DNA of 47,370 nucleotides from Thauera sp. 28 (GCF_000310145.2 NZ_AMXA01000029.1:1-47370); one strand, 5' to 3'. Positions 18,028-26,825 are shown, counted from the first letter of the stretch. Notes: generated from the letters alone by a model not told the origin. Program-made: numbers and translations.

Positions 18028-18783
18028 GTGCTGTTTGCAGCACGAGAGGCGCGCGACGTAGCTCAGTCATTGCTTGAGCAAACGATTGGTTCGCGTGCGG
18101 TCATAGTCGCACCGAAAGAGTTGGCAACGGACGACTGGGTCAGGCGGGCGACCCGAAACTGCTGCGACTGGACGGTGCGCTACCTTTACGAGCACACACT
18201 CGAGAAACCCATCGAGATCCTTGCGCTGGCGGACGAGCTTTACGTGATTGCCAACGAGCAGACGCTTGGTCATAGCTTTGACCAGCAGTTTTCGGAGGGG
18301 ACTGAGGACTTGCTCTGGCTGGCGCTCGAACTTGGCGTCGGCACCAAGTATCTCCATGTCGATCGAGGGCAACTGGGGAATCTTGATGTGTCCTTGAAGG
18401 CAAGGGGCGTACCCGCACGGGTGGCTGCAAGGCGCTCGAAAAGGCTTGCCTTCACACAGCAGTTGAGGGAGATCCGTCTGAGTAACGATTACGGCAGCAG
18501 CGGACTCTGGAATGAAGAAGGCAAGATGATCGGTTACGACTTATTGGATTTGCCCTTCCCGCTCGTGCGTCGGATTGCTGCCTGGCAACGGGACTTCGAC
18601 GACACCGTGACGCCGCCCGACAAAGGCTGCGATCAATGGTGGGAGCGCCACGAAGAGGAAGCAGTCGAGATCGCACAGGCGCTTCAAGTGGCCGTGGGTT
18701 CACAAGTCGCCGTCAAGCTCTATTACCTGGACGCCTGGGTGACCGTTGGTCAGATCGTCCATACGAAGGGAGATCAATCATGA
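18028..18783 (+). CDS. Protein of unknown function, possibly 5'-truncated by IS21
   Basis: 251 residues from a GTG at 18028, which is only 9 bases after the IS21 end; the frame stays open back to the IS border, so the true N-terminus may have been lost. No family is recognised. The protein is acidic, Trp-rich and looks soluble (WERHEEEAVEIAQALQVAVG; LPFPLVRRIAAWQRDFDDT). Its stop overlaps the start of the next gene (ATGA at 18780-18783), so the two are co-translated and probably function together. Confidence 0.6.
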   Translation: MLFAAREARDVAQSLLEQTIGSRAVIVAPKELATDDWVRRATRNCCDWTVRYLYEHTLEKPIEILALADELYVIANEQTLGHSFDQQFSEGTEDLLWLALELGVGTKYLHVDRGQLGNLDVSLKARGVPARVAARRSKRLAFTQQLREIRLSNDYGSSGLWNEEGKMIGYDLLDLPFPLVRRIAAWQRDFDDTVTPPDKGCDQWWERHEEEAVEIAQALQVAVGSQVAVKLYYLDAWVTVGQIVHTKGDQS

Positions 18784-19520
18784 AATTGGCCTGGAGCAAA
18801 AGCGACGCACCGGGGGCCTCGCGTTCTCGTGAGATTCAGCGCAACTGCGGTCAACTGCTCGGACGCCTTGATGGGCTGTTGCCTTGCCTCTACATCTCGC
18901 AGTGCGGTGCGTCGTCAAGGGATCTGCGCGCACGATTCACGGAAGAAACACCCGGCCTCTTCACCGTAGGCGCGCGGACGGGGGGTGACCGTCCGGGAGT
19001 CGTGCCTCATGTTGGCCTGCTCCTGCCATTGAGCTTGTGCCGCGATGCAAGGGCGCGTGCAGCGCTCGGCGACATCCCTGCGCTGATTGACAACCCTCAG
19101 TCCGCGATGTCGGAAAGGCGGCGCGCGGTCCAATCCAAGCTCGATGAGGCATTCGGTGGCGATCTGCTCATTGCCGACAAGGAGAGCTTGGATGGGTACT
19201 TCGCCCTACGACCCGGCCCGGGTCAGTTCCATCGGCTGTCCGAGGCGTTCGACTATGTCACAGATGTCGTCGACAACCCTGCAGACACGGTTCGTATTAC
19301 CGGCACGGCCCGTTTCAACTGGCGAAGCTATGGCGAACTGATGGAGTGGTATCACGGTCTGCGCGGCTCGGATCGTTTCGGCGATTGGTCAGCGTTGACG
19401 CCTGCTTCCATTTCCATCGACTGCCGGGTCGGGGCCAGGTGCCGTCGCGTCCGCAGCGTCAAAGCTGACATGACGAATACATGGCAGGGGTCGATGCGCG
19501 CCGTCCGATCCGGGTGTTGA
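18780..19520 (+). CDS. Protein of unknown function, partner of the preceding gene
   Basis: 246 residues starting MKLAWSKSD. No domain recognised. The middle contains FGGDLLIADKESLDGYFALR and FDYVTDVVDNPADTVRIT, an ordinary globular composition. The last 40 residues (after FGDWSALTP) are Arg/Cys-rich and unlike the rest, which may mean a frameshift near the end. ATGA overlap with the upstream gene argues for one operon. Confidence 0.55.
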   Translation: MKLAWSKSDAPGASRSREIQRNCGQLLGRLDGLLPCLYISQCGASSRDLRARFTEETPGLFTVGARTGGDRPGVVPHVGLLLPLSLCRDARARAALGDIPALIDNPQSAMSERRRAVQSKLDEAFGGDLLIADKESLDGYFALRPGPGQFHRLSEAFDYVTDVVDNPADTVRITGTARFNWRSYGELMEWYHGLRGSDRFGDWSALTPASISIDCRVGARCRRVRSVKADMTNTWQGSMRAVRSGC

Positions 19521-19758
19521 GTCGCCCCTGCAAAAGTCACAGCACTCGTATGTCACGTGCCATCCAAAACGTCAGTCGGCCTCATCCAGACCGGAAAAAC
19601 TTGGATGTGAACGCCCGACGCGTGATCGAAATGGCGGCTGGTGACACGGCTGCTTGATCTACCCCTACGAAGCGTCTCCTGCTCCGTGCAAGATCTGACA
19701 GTTCACGGTCAATGAAGTTGACCGAGCCTACATGTCTTGCAATCGGGTGAAACTTTCG
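19521..19758. other. Intergenic DNA, no gene seen
   Basis: No reading frame with a recognisable product. The minus-strand frame running through it would have to start inside the terminator hairpin and is not credible. Confidence 0.5.
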
Positions 19759-19789
19759 AAAAAACGCCGACCGCTGCAAGGCGGTCGGC
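19759..19789 (-). terminator. Intrinsic terminator for the gene split by ISAs1
   Basis: On the minus strand GCCGACCGC, a 6-nt loop, GCGGTCGGC, then G and six T. The 9-bp stem is perfect and GC-rich. It lies 12 bases beyond the original stop (19801) of the minus-strand gene that ISAs1 interrupts, and so belonged to that gene. Confidence 0.8.
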
Positions 19790-19858
19790 AAAAATCCTAA
19801 TCAAATGGCCTGAAGCTCACTTCTAATCGGACGCTCCTGCACCACCGGGAACCCTGAC

Positions 19859-19868
19859 ATACCGATTA
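19859..19868. repeat. ISAs1 target duplication, left copy
   Basis: ATACCGATTA, identical to 21136-21145 on the other side of the element. Confidence 0.92.
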
Positions 19869-21135
19869 CAGGGCAATCGCACCTTCATGTCATAACCCCA
19901 AGCAACTCGGCACGAAATTCGTCGATAGTCGCCGCCAGCATGCGCTTGGACTTGATGCTCGCCTTGCGCGTCGTGTTGAGCCGCAGCAGGTTCATCACAA
20001 TGTGGCGAACGATGGCCAGGTTGTTGGCGGCATAGCCGCTGCGCACCCGTGACTGATCCTCGTTGAACTGCACGTCCAGACACCAGTGAAGCCGATTCTC
20101 CACCTCCCAGTGACTGCGTACGGCCCGAGCGATGCGCTCGGCGTCGGCGGGCAGGCTGCTGATGTAGAAGACGCGCTCGGTGCTGGTGTGATCGCCCACG
20201 GTGCGAATGCGCTCGACCACCGCGAAGCTTGCCAGATCCTGCCAGTCCTCGGACTTGTAGAGGCGATCGATCGCGGCGTAGGCGCGGCATCGGCGGATCT
20301 CGATGCGACCGTGGTCCTTGATCGTGGTCTCATGGGTCGAGCTCGGCGTCAGCGGCCCTCGCGGATCGATGTCGGCAAACAGGATCGAATCGTGCAGGTT
20401 CGGATGGTTCTCCTTCACACACAGCACGTAATGCGCGCCGCGCTCGCGGATCGTGCGGGCGATCTTTGTCTGGGTGCCCATCGCGTCGATCGTCACCACG
20501 CAGCCCTCGATCGCCAACTTGGCAAGCAGTTCGGGAATCGCGGTGATCTCGTTCGACTTCTCGGCGGTCGCCGTCTGGCCCAGCACGACGCCCATGCCGG
20601 CCGCAAACGCGCTCACCAGGTGCAACGGACTGGCGTCAGTCTTGCTCTTGCCGCCCGAGCGCCGGCTCGTCTTGCCGTCGATCGCCACGACCGTATCCCC
20701 GGCCAGCGCCGGCACCACCATGCCCACCCAGCGCCGGAACGCGGACTCGAACTCGTCGGGCGCGATCAGGCCGAACACGCGTCCGATCGTGTCGTGAGAC
20801 GGGATGCCATGCTCAAGCTTCATGAAGCCTCGCAACCAGTCGATCTTGGCCTCGGCCCACAACTCGATGTCGACGAAGTCGTCGACACCCGAGAGCACCG
20901 CGCACACCGCCACCGTCAGCAACTCGGCCAGGACGTGGCGCGCATGCCGCGCGCTGCGCGGGTCGGAAATCGAGACGAACACCTGCGTCAGCGGCATGAC
21001 GTTTCCTGCCTTCATGGGATACCCAAAAAGGTAGGAAACTACACAACTTATGACAATGTGAACAGGAGTCTCGCAAGGTCATGAAAGTAAAAGCGTTATT
21101 GCATTTGCTTATGCGAAGTCGGTGCGATTGCCCTG
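19869..21135 (-). mobile_element. Complete ISAs1-family insertion sequence
   Basis: 1267 bp with the perfect inverted ends CAGGGCAATCGCACC (19869-19883 and, inverted, 21121-21135), flanked by identical 10-bp duplications. All three features fit the ISAs1 family. The perfect duplication and the intact transposase point to a fairly recent insertion. Confidence 0.93.
19885..20997 (-). CDS. ISAs1-family transposase
   Basis: About 370 residues. The DDE residues sit in VVAIDGKTSRRSGG (first Asp), CVVTIDAMGTQTKIA (second Asp) and RSHWEVENRLHWCLDVQFNED (Glu), the signature order of ISAs1/DDE_Tnp_ISAs1 proteins. The start at 20997 (MPLTQVFVSISDPRS) has AGGA 6 nt upstream; an in-frame ATG at 21015 adds six residues. 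The gene fills nearly the whole element. Confidence 0.92.
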   Translation of the reverse strand: MPLTQVFVSISDPRSARHARHVLAELLTVAVCAVLSGVDDFVDIELWAEAKIDWLRGFMKLEHGIPSHDTIGRVFGLIAPDEFESAFRRWVGMVVPALAGDTVVAIDGKTSRRSGGKSKTDASPLHLVSAFAAGMGVVLGQTATAEKSNEITAIPELLAKLAIEGCVVTIDAMGTQTKIARTIRERGAHYVLCVKENHPNLHDSILFADIDPRGPLTPSSTHETTIKDHGRIEIRRCRAYAAIDRLYKSEDWQDLASFAVVERIRTVGDHTSTERVFYISSLPADAERIARAVRSHWEVENRLHWCLDVQFNEDQSRVRSGYAANNLAIVRHIVMNLLRLNTTRKASIKSKRMLAATIDEFRAELLGVMT

Positions 21136-21145
21136 ATACCGATTA
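21136..21145. repeat. ISAs1 target duplication, right copy
   Basis: ATACCGATTA, directly outside the right inverted repeat. Confidence 0.92.
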
Positions 21146-21606
21146 ACGGGTCTATGCCGGCGACAAGACGCAAACGCCCTCTTCGTAATGATTGCCTCTC
21201 CGATCGAGTCAGGACGGGTAATTCACGGCCGCCGTCAAAAAACTCCGTCCAGGCCTTCTTTACAGCCGCGATTTCATCGATGAGCCAGGGCGCGAGGTCA
21301 CAGAGCACTCCGCTTACGTCACACATCGCCGGCCAATCATCCTGCAGGGCATCATCAGCAATGGATGCACACACGAAAACGAAGCTGCGCGTCGGCTCAT
21401 CAAATCGAAAGACGTCACGCCCAGCAGAATGCTCAACGACGACGCAAGCAAAAGTCGCATCAACGCTTACACGTAACGAGTCGCACTGGAAAACATCGCT
21501 CGCAACAGTCGGAAAAGTGAGAGTGTCGTACATATATTTGTCCTATTCGAAATACCCCAATCGGGTACATCTCGTATAGCAACCACCTCACGTTTACTGC
21601 GTTCCA

Positions 21607-21777
21607 TTACCCACATTTTTGCTGGAAGCGCATGCCCTGCACGCAGGCCGCCACGCGCTGAAGCCTTATCCACAGTGACTTCACCTCAGGTTCGCCATCG
21701 CCCTTTCGCCCTATGAAGCCGCCAAGCCTGGCAATCAAGTGCAGCGCCTGGCGCAGCGGCGGCGTCTTGTCCGGCAT
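21607..21777 (-). pseudogene. IS4-family (Tn5-like) transposase, C-terminal remnant
   Basis: The minus strand reads MPDKTPPLRQALHLIARLGG followed by FIGRKGDGEPEVKSLWIRLQR and a stop at 21607. The LARLGGF-GRK-DGEP-VK-LW-GLQR pattern is the conserved tail of IS50/Tn5-type IS4-family transposases. Nothing of the catalytic part remains upstream. Confidence 0.75.
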
Positions 21778-21923
21778 CTTCTGGCGCGCCACATCCACGC
21801 TGCCTGCCATTCCTCGCGCATGAGCAAGCTCTCGGCACAATCTGCCAACCTCTTTGCTCTCCTTCCGGACATCCTCCCCTGCTCTCTCCAAGCGAAATTT
21901 CAAGGCTCCCCGCCCTGAAAAGG

Positions 21924-21947
21924 GGTTTCGCGGTTTCGCGGTTTCGT
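21924..21947 (+). repeat. Tandem 8-bp repeat GGTTTCGC, three units
   Basis: GGTTTCGC GGTTTCGC GGTTTCGT, about 90 bp before the DUF3987 gene. The same unit appears inverted directly after that gene's stop codon. Confidence 0.85.
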
Positions 21948-22035
21948 GCGCACGCAAGGCCTCAGGTTCGAAAATATTTTTTGTTAGTGCTCAAACGGTG
22001 CCTATACAGAGCCTCATCACCTATGGAGCACTACC

Positions 22036-23391
22036 ATGCAACACCCTCTTGTTGAAGCCTCAACCGATCAACCTATCCACTTGGCCAGGGCATCCCAGAC
22101 GCTGGACCCGGACGACACCAACGTGCTGGACATTCTCCATGACCATTTGAAGGGATACTGTGCCGACGTCTCGGAGCGCTTGTCCGCACCGCCTGAATTT
22201 CTCATCGCTAGCACCCTCTGCGTAGTCGGCGCTGCGATCTGCAGCCGATGTGGCATTCGTCCGAAACTATTCGACTCGTGGCTAGTGACGCCGAACCTCT
22301 GGGCGCTGCTCGTCGGCGAGCCGAGCAGCATGAAATCGCCGGCGATGTCGCAGCCACTGAATTTGTTGCGACGAGTCGAGGCCCGAATTCAGAAAGCCTC
22401 GTCGGTCACGCCTCCTCCTCGTCTGATAGCTAATGACGCGACCGCCGAGAAACTGGGCGAGATCTTGCGTGACAATCCGGGCGGTCTTCTCTATGTGAGA
22501 GACGAGCTCGCTGCAGTTTTTGAGACCTGGCAGAACCCCAGCCGCAGGTCGGAACGTCAATTTTTCCTGGAAGCGTGGAACGGGACTTCGCCTTATACGT
22601 CCGACCGTATCATGCGAGGTACTACCGCGATCCAAAACCTTAGCCTCGCTGTGATGGGCACCATTCAGCCCGCCCAACTCGCCAGACAGCTGGGCATAAC
22701 GGCTCTTGAGGACGGACTGGCACAGCGTTTCCAGCTGCTCGTTTTTCCCTTGCCAAGAAAGCGCGAGTTTTCCGACCAGCGGGAGGACGAGGAGGCAAAG
22801 ACATTCGTCGAAGAGCTGCTTTACCGGCTCGCAACAGCTGACTACCGCCAGTTATGCAAAAGTGATGGCACCGCTATCCCGTCAATTACGTTCGCAGACG
22901 ATGCATACCAGCTCTACAAAACATGGTGGATCGAAAACGCCGAATCAGCGGCTACTGATCAGGTGCTGGCGTCTTTCCTAACCAAATACGAGCGCCTAGT
23001 CCCAGCGCTTGCTCTGGTTGACCACCTCATCTCGGTGTTCTCCCCAGGAGTCCCGACCGTACTCTCCCCCGTAAGCCACCAATCATTAGCTCGCGCCATC
23101 CGACAGGCTGCGTTCTTCAAGCGACAGGTGACACGGTCAATGACTTATCTTAGCGACTCCCGCATCGAAGAAGCGGGATTAGCACTCATCCAGCGACTCT
23201 CATCAGGGCAGTTGCAAGGCACGTTCAGCGTACGTGACATCCTGCGCGCCAGCTGGTCTCGACTGACTGATCGGCAAACGGTCGAGCACGTCCTCGATCG
23301 GTTTGTTCAAAACGGAACACTTAAACGGGAGAACTCACATTCAGGCCCTGCAGGTGGTCGCCCGACGATTTACTACAGCCTTGCACACTGA
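22036..23391 (+). CDS. DUF3987-domain protein
   Basis: 451 residues that match the DUF3987 family, found mostly on plasmids, prophages and islands and often thought to act in replication because of distant similarity to primase/helicase proteins. Family stretches seen are PPEFLIASTLCVVGAAICSRCGI, WALLVGEPSSMKSPA (a P-loop-like G-x2-S-x2-K-S), LLYVRDELAAVFETW and LAVMGTIQPAQLARQL. A helix-turn-helix-like C-terminus (FSVRDILRASWSRLTDRQTVEHVL) follows. GGAG lies 8 nt before the ATG. The gene is bracketed by inverted GGTTTCGC arrays. It has no visible partner gene; function is not proved for the family. Confidence 0.8.
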   Translation: MQHPLVEASTDQPIHLARASQTLDPDDTNVLDILHDHLKGYCADVSERLSAPPEFLIASTLCVVGAAICSRCGIRPKLFDSWLVTPNLWALLVGEPSSMKSPAMSQPLNLLRRVEARIQKASSVTPPPRLIANDATAEKLGEILRDNPGGLLYVRDELAAVFETWQNPSRRSERQFFLEAWNGTSPYTSDRIMRGTTAIQNLSLAVMGTIQPAQLARQLGITALEDGLAQRFQLLVFPLPRKREFSDQREDEEAKTFVEELLYRLATADYRQLCKSDGTAIPSITFADDAYQLYKTWWIENAESAATDQVLASFLTKYERLVPALALVDHLISVFSPGVPTVLSPVSHQSLARAIRQAAFFKRQVTRSMTYLSDSRIEEAGLALIQRLSSGQLQGTFSVRDILRASWSRLTDRQTVEHVLDRFVQNGTLKRENSHSGPAGGRPTIYYSLAH

Positions 23392-23412
23392 ACCGCGAAA
23401 CCGCGAAACCGC
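23391..23412 (-). repeat. Inverted copy of the GGTTTCGC array
   Basis: AACCGCGAAACCGCGAAACC begins at the last base of the DUF3987 stop codon. It is the reverse complement of about 2.5 GGTTTCGC units and faces the array at 21924-21947. Confidence 0.85.
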
Positions 23413-23627
23413 ACCCTGGCCAGGATTCGTCTTGGCTGCCGCGCCAGGGTCACCTCCACGCGCGCCATCGCCGCCAGGGTGCGAGACCACGCCTCGATGA
23501 ACACCTCACACTGGCCGGGCTCAGCGGCCTGTCCGGCACAGCGCAGAGAAACCTTCGATCGACCTCTAGAACGCAGGCTCCTCAGCGGCCGCACAGGCGA
23601 CTCCATGTCGCCTACACCGCCTGTCAA
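23413..23627. other. Short gap, no clear gene
   Basis: A minus-strand frame (…GQCEVFIEAWSRTLAAMARVEV…) crosses this stretch, but I recognise no family and see no good ribosome binding site. It may be a decayed gene tail. Confidence 0.35.
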
Positions 23628-24461
23628 TTAAGCGCGCTCAGGCTCGACCGACGTAACCACCGTGCGGACGAAAGTATCTTCACTGCGCGCATAGTCCCAC
23701 TGCTCGATAAGGCAGTCCTTACCCTGATCGAAGCTGCGCATTGCCCGCTCACCACGCGTACAGGACGACTCTCCCCAGCGCAAGATGTTGACCGAATTGG
23801 GCACGTTGAGGCGTAGACGTGATGAGACCGCGGTTCCCGCCTGCACCACCCAGAGTCGCCGTGCCAAACCGTGCTGTGCCAACGTGTAGGGCAGATGAAT
23901 GTGCCCACCGAGTACCAGATCTGCCCCGGCAGCCGACCACGTCTGCAAGGCCGCATGGTGGCCACGTAACAGGTCGGCGCGGTCCTCGGCCTTGATGACG
24001 GCCGCAGGCTGGTGGACCACCACCACGCGCAACTGCTGCGCGCGGGCGCCTGCCAGCCAGGTTGCCACACGATCGATCTGCTCCGCGGACACTTCGCCGT
24101 TCTTGAACCTCAATGCACGCGTCGTGTTGACACCAATGACGAGGAAATCATGCGAAGCGTACACGGGCTCGAGGTCAGATCCGAGCACCTTGACGTAGCG
24201 TGCGTAGGGGCGAGTGAAGCGAGCCCATAGGTCGAACAATGCAATATCGTGGTTGCCCGGTACGGCCAGAACCACGCCCCCCAGCCGATCGACGAAGGCC
24301 TTCGCCGCGCGAAACTGGACGGGCCGCGCACGCTGCGTGATGTCACCCGACAGCACAACCACATCCGGTCGCTGCTGGGCGGCCAATGCGACCAAGGCCT
24401 CGACCACCCGCGGCTCCTCGGTACCGAAATGGGTGTCGGAAATGTGTAGCAGGACACTCAT
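23628..24461 (-). CDS. Calcineurin-like metallophosphoesterase
   Basis: Cytoplasmic phosphoesterase of 277 residues with the complete metallophosphatase motif series: ISDTHFG (residues 7-13), LSGDITQ (37-43), VPGNHD (about 67-72), VVVHQP (about 147) and GGHIHLP (about 184-190). These bind two metal ions. Its ATG overlaps the stop of the lipid-kinase gene by four bases (ATGA), so they form one operon and may act on a common phosphate-ester pathway. Substrate not predictable (cyclic nucleotides or phospholipid-derived compounds are possible). Confidence 0.9.
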   Translation of the reverse strand: MSVLLHISDTHFGTEEPRVVEALVALAAQQRPDVVVLSGDITQRARPVQFRAAKAFVDRLGGVVLAVPGNHDIALFDLWARFTRPYARYVKVLGSDLEPVYASHDFLVIGVNTTRALRFKNGEVSAEQIDRVATWLAGARAQQLRVVVVHQPAAVIKAEDRADLLRGHHAALQTWSAAGADLVLGGHIHLPYTLAQHGLARRLWVVQAGTAVSSRLRLNVPNSVNILRWGESSCTRGERAMRSFDQGKDCLIEQWDYARSEDTFVRTVVTSVEPERA

Positions 24462-25498
24462 TCCGCGGCCTCGGGCAGACTTGTTTTGCCCTCTGTACCA
24501 AGCGCCTGGAGCAGGTACAACGGTTTGTCCAGCACACGAATATCGATCGGCGCCCGCATGCGTGTCACTTCACCGTCAAACGCGACGACGAACTTCTTGC
24601 GCCTTGGCGCCAACCTGGGCTTCACGACCATATGCCTGAACTCGAAAGTTTCCACGCCAGCGGCCTCACCCAGCCTGCCCATTGCGCCGTGCAACATCAG
24701 TCCAAGCATCGACATCGTGCCGATGGGCCGCAGCATCAACGCGGCCATACTGCCGTCGCCGGGCGTGCCGTCCAGGGTGTCTTCGGGATCCACTCCGACC
24801 TGCTGCAACTGCAGCCGGTTGTTGCCGACGAAGAGCGTCAGAGTCTGAACATCACGAACCGAGGTCGCCGTTTCGATGTGCAGTCGCAATCGGCGTTGCG
24901 CACGCAGCAAGGTCGCACAAGCCGCCACGAACGCCACCCAGCGGCTGCGGCCAAACCGCGCTTTCCAGGCCTCGCGGTCCTGCAACAGTTCGGGGTAAAC
25001 GCCCAGGCTGGCGTTGACCAGGAACACCCGGCCGTTGATAGCCCCCACCTGAACCGGCATCGGGCTCGCAGCCATCAACTGGCGTGCCGCAGTGTCGGGC
25101 TCGGTGGCGATCCCATGCGTCCTGGCAAAGTAGTTGAAGGTGCCGTAGGGGATGACGCCCATTGGGCAACCGGCTGCGTGCGCAGCCTGCGCCACCGTGC
25201 TGAGGCTTCCATCGCCACCGACGGCCACTACAGCCGTACCGCACGCCGCCGCCTCGGCGGTGGCCTCGGTGGCTACCCGTGCCAGATCAGCAGGGGCGCA
25301 CGTCAGCAATTCACCCTTTCGCCCATGCTCGGCGAGCGTCCTCCGGATCACGGCACGCTTGGCCTCAAGGTCGAGCGCGCCCGCTCCGGCATTGATCACG
25401 AACAACAGGGGCGCCGCAGGGTCGAGCCGCGGAGCCGACATCTCAGCGCGGTGCGCACTGTCGGCCCCGATCGACTGGGGCTGGACATTCTCATCCAT
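24458..25498 (-). CDS. Diacylglycerol/lipid kinase family protein
   Basis: About 346 residues with the DAGK catalytic domain. LLFVINAGAGALD and VVAVGGDGSLSTVAQA (the GGDGT-type nucleotide motif) are followed by MGVIPYGTFNYFARTHGI (the P-x-GT-N-FAR motif) and, later, GDGSMAALMLRP and KKFVVAFDGEV. Relatives phosphorylate diacylglycerol, ceramide or similar lipids. The ATG at 25498 (MDENVQPQ) lies before the family homology; the frame is open to 25654, where the extra N-terminal codons look like a different gene. It is coupled to the metallophosphoesterase gene. Confidence 0.85.
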   Translation of the reverse strand: MDENVQPQSIGADSAHRAEMSAPRLDPAAPLLFVINAGAGALDLEAKRAVIRRTLAEHGRKGELLTCAPADLARVATEATAEAAACGTAVVAVGGDGSLSTVAQAAHAAGCPMGVIPYGTFNYFARTHGIATEPDTAARQLMAASPMPVQVGAINGRVFLVNASLGVYPELLQDREAWKARFGRSRWVAFVAACATLLRAQRRLRLHIETATSVRDVQTLTLFVGNNRLQLQQVGVDPEDTLDGTPGDGSMAALMLRPIGTMSMLGLMLHGAMGRLGEAAGVETFEFRHMVVKPRLAPRRKKFVVAFDGEVTRMRAPIDIRVLDKPLYLLQALGTEGKTSLPEAAE

Positions 25499-25546
25499 GT
25501 CAAAGCCGAACGGCGGTGATATTTCGGGTCTCGGGCATGGAACATG

Positions 25547-25654
25547 TTCTCCGGAAGATACTGCGGTGGGAATGCGGAGCGCCGCGGTGCGCAGCGAGTC
25601 CGAAACCTCGGGGGAACCGTCGAAGCCGATCAACAGTCTGAATGAACAACTCAT
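25547..25654 (-). pseudogene. UspA-like N-terminal remnant
   Basis: In frame upstream of the lipid kinase the codons read FRLLIGFDGSPEVSDSLRTA followed by ALRIPTA. This is the first strand and helix of a UspA-type universal stress protein (LIGFDGS). The fold stops after about 35 residues and runs into the lipid-kinase leader, so it is probably the remaining start of a deleted usp gene. Confidence 0.5.
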
Positions 25655-26301
25655 TCAAGCAGGGTCTATCGGTCATGAAGGACAAGCGACGGGCCACCGT
25701 GGAACGGATTGCCGAGGCGCGACTGGCCTCGATGAACGGTACGATGGCTGACGCCGTGGGTCAAAGCAACCGGCAACGCATGGTCTGGTTGAGTCTGCTG
25801 GCCATGCCCCTTCTCATTCCGGTCGCGCTACCGGGGATGGCTTCGGTAGTGGGGGCTTTCTGCATTCTGATCGCATTCGGACTGTTTAGCGGTCGGCCGG
25901 TGCCCTTACCCGACTGGCTTGCCCGACGAGAGATGAACGATCGTGCCAGGATGCTGCTTGAGCGCGTGATCAGCAGAGTCATCCACGTCATCGCACGGTG
26001 GGGACGACCGCGTATGCTGCTCCTGACCGACAAGCCGGCGCGCATTGTGAATGGCTTGATGCTCTGTGCCGCGGGGTTGTCGATGATGGTTCCCGTCCCC
26101 ATCATCAGCTTTGACAACGTGCTGCCTGCACTCGCCATCATCCTGATGTCCTGGGGGCTACGTCTGCGTGACGGCCTGATGCTGCTGGGCGGTTACCTTA
26201 TGACACTGGCCGCGGTCGCATCGGTCGTGCTGCTGTGGTGGGGAGGCACCGTCGCCGCCACCGAATTGCTGTCGCTGATGGGCCTGAGTTTTGGTCAGTA
26301 A
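25642..26301 (+). CDS. exoD: ExoD-family membrane protein
   Basis: 219 residues of the ExoD family, which affects exopolysaccharide synthesis in rhizobia but whose biochemical role is unknown. Four hydrophobic segments are seen, with family-typical LLAMPLLIPVALPGMASVVGAF, GRPVPLPDWLARREM and VPVPIISFDNVLPALAIILMSWGL. ATGs at 25642 and 25675 are both possible starts; the second is preceded by AGGG at a normal distance. It diverges from the lipid-kinase operon. Confidence 0.75.
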   Translation: MNNSFKQGLSVMKDKRRATVERIAEARLASMNGTMADAVGQSNRQRMVWLSLLAMPLLIPVALPGMASVVGAFCILIAFGLFSGRPVPLPDWLARREMNDRARMLLERVISRVIHVIARWGRPRMLLLTDKPARIVNGLMLCAAGLSMMVPVPIISFDNVLPALAIILMSWGLRLRDGLMLLGGYLMTLAAVASVVLLWWGGTVAATELLSLMGLSFGQ

Positions 26302-26380
26302 GCTCCATTGGGTCAGCTACGGTTGAACAACGCGCTTCGAATACTCACCGACCTACGTCAATTGGATGAATTGAGCCAAC

Positions 26381-26764
26381 ATGAGAACGATCGTCTGGGG
26401 CCTATTTTTCTTAACCCTTGCCGCGTGGACGGGGATCACGGCACTCTCTGTCCATATCGTCGACTGGGTTGTGCAAAACGCGGGCAACGCGTTTCAGAAT
26501 GATCCCGTGGCAGCTCTCAATGCAACAGCGTTACCGTCCTGGTTAGCGTTGTGGGTTGACCCAGCCTGGCTCGAATCGATCCAAGGTGGCCTTGTCGCTA
26601 CCATCGAAGGGGCCCATCAGATCATGCCTTGGGTTGCTTCAGCCATGGACTGGCTCAGCCCTCTACTCTGGACTCTCTGGGCTTTAGGCGCGCTGATCTT
26701 GCTGATTATTACGGTTGTCGGACACCGGCTACTTGGTTCGTTTGCCACGGCAAATCGCACTTAG
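26381..26764 (+). CDS. Small membrane protein of unknown function
   Basis: 127 residues starting MRTIVWGLFFLTLAAWTGIT (a signal-anchor-like hydrophobic start) and ending with a second membrane segment (WTLWALGALILLIITVVGHRLL). Between them is an Ala/Trp-rich stretch. It lies 80 nt after exoD on the same strand. I recognise the general type but no named family. Confidence 0.6.
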   Translation: MRTIVWGLFFLTLAAWTGITALSVHIVDWVVQNAGNAFQNDPVAALNATALPSWLALWVDPAWLESIQGGLVATIEGAHQIMPWVASAMDWLSPLLWTLWALGALILLIITVVGHRLLGSFATANRT

Positions 26765-26825
26765 CAGATATCACTTCGCGCAGCGCGTCTCGCCGGATGA
26801 GCCGACCTATGCGAGCCTTCACCAC

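Larger units (their letters stand above)
19801..21533 (-). pseudogene. Small gene of unknown function split by ISAs1
   Basis: The upstream part (21533 down to 21136) encodes MYDTLTFPTVASDVFQ through RLRLVAGIDPLIG. Removing the IS (19869-21135) and one copy of the 10-bp duplication joins it in frame to MSGFPVVQERPIRSELQAI and a TGA at 19801-19803. This gives an intact protein of about 150 residues. AGGACA lies 6-7 nt before the ATG at 21533. No domain is recognised. As it stands, the transcript would read a few IS-encoded codons (RAIAPTSHKQMQ) and stop. Confidence 0.75.

Noticed and set aside
19582..19791. A 69-codon minus-strand gene
   Set aside because: Its start codon would lie in the terminator stem and it has no family resemblance.
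21924..23412. CRISPR array
   Set aside because: Units are 8 bp without spacers, and no cas genes are present.
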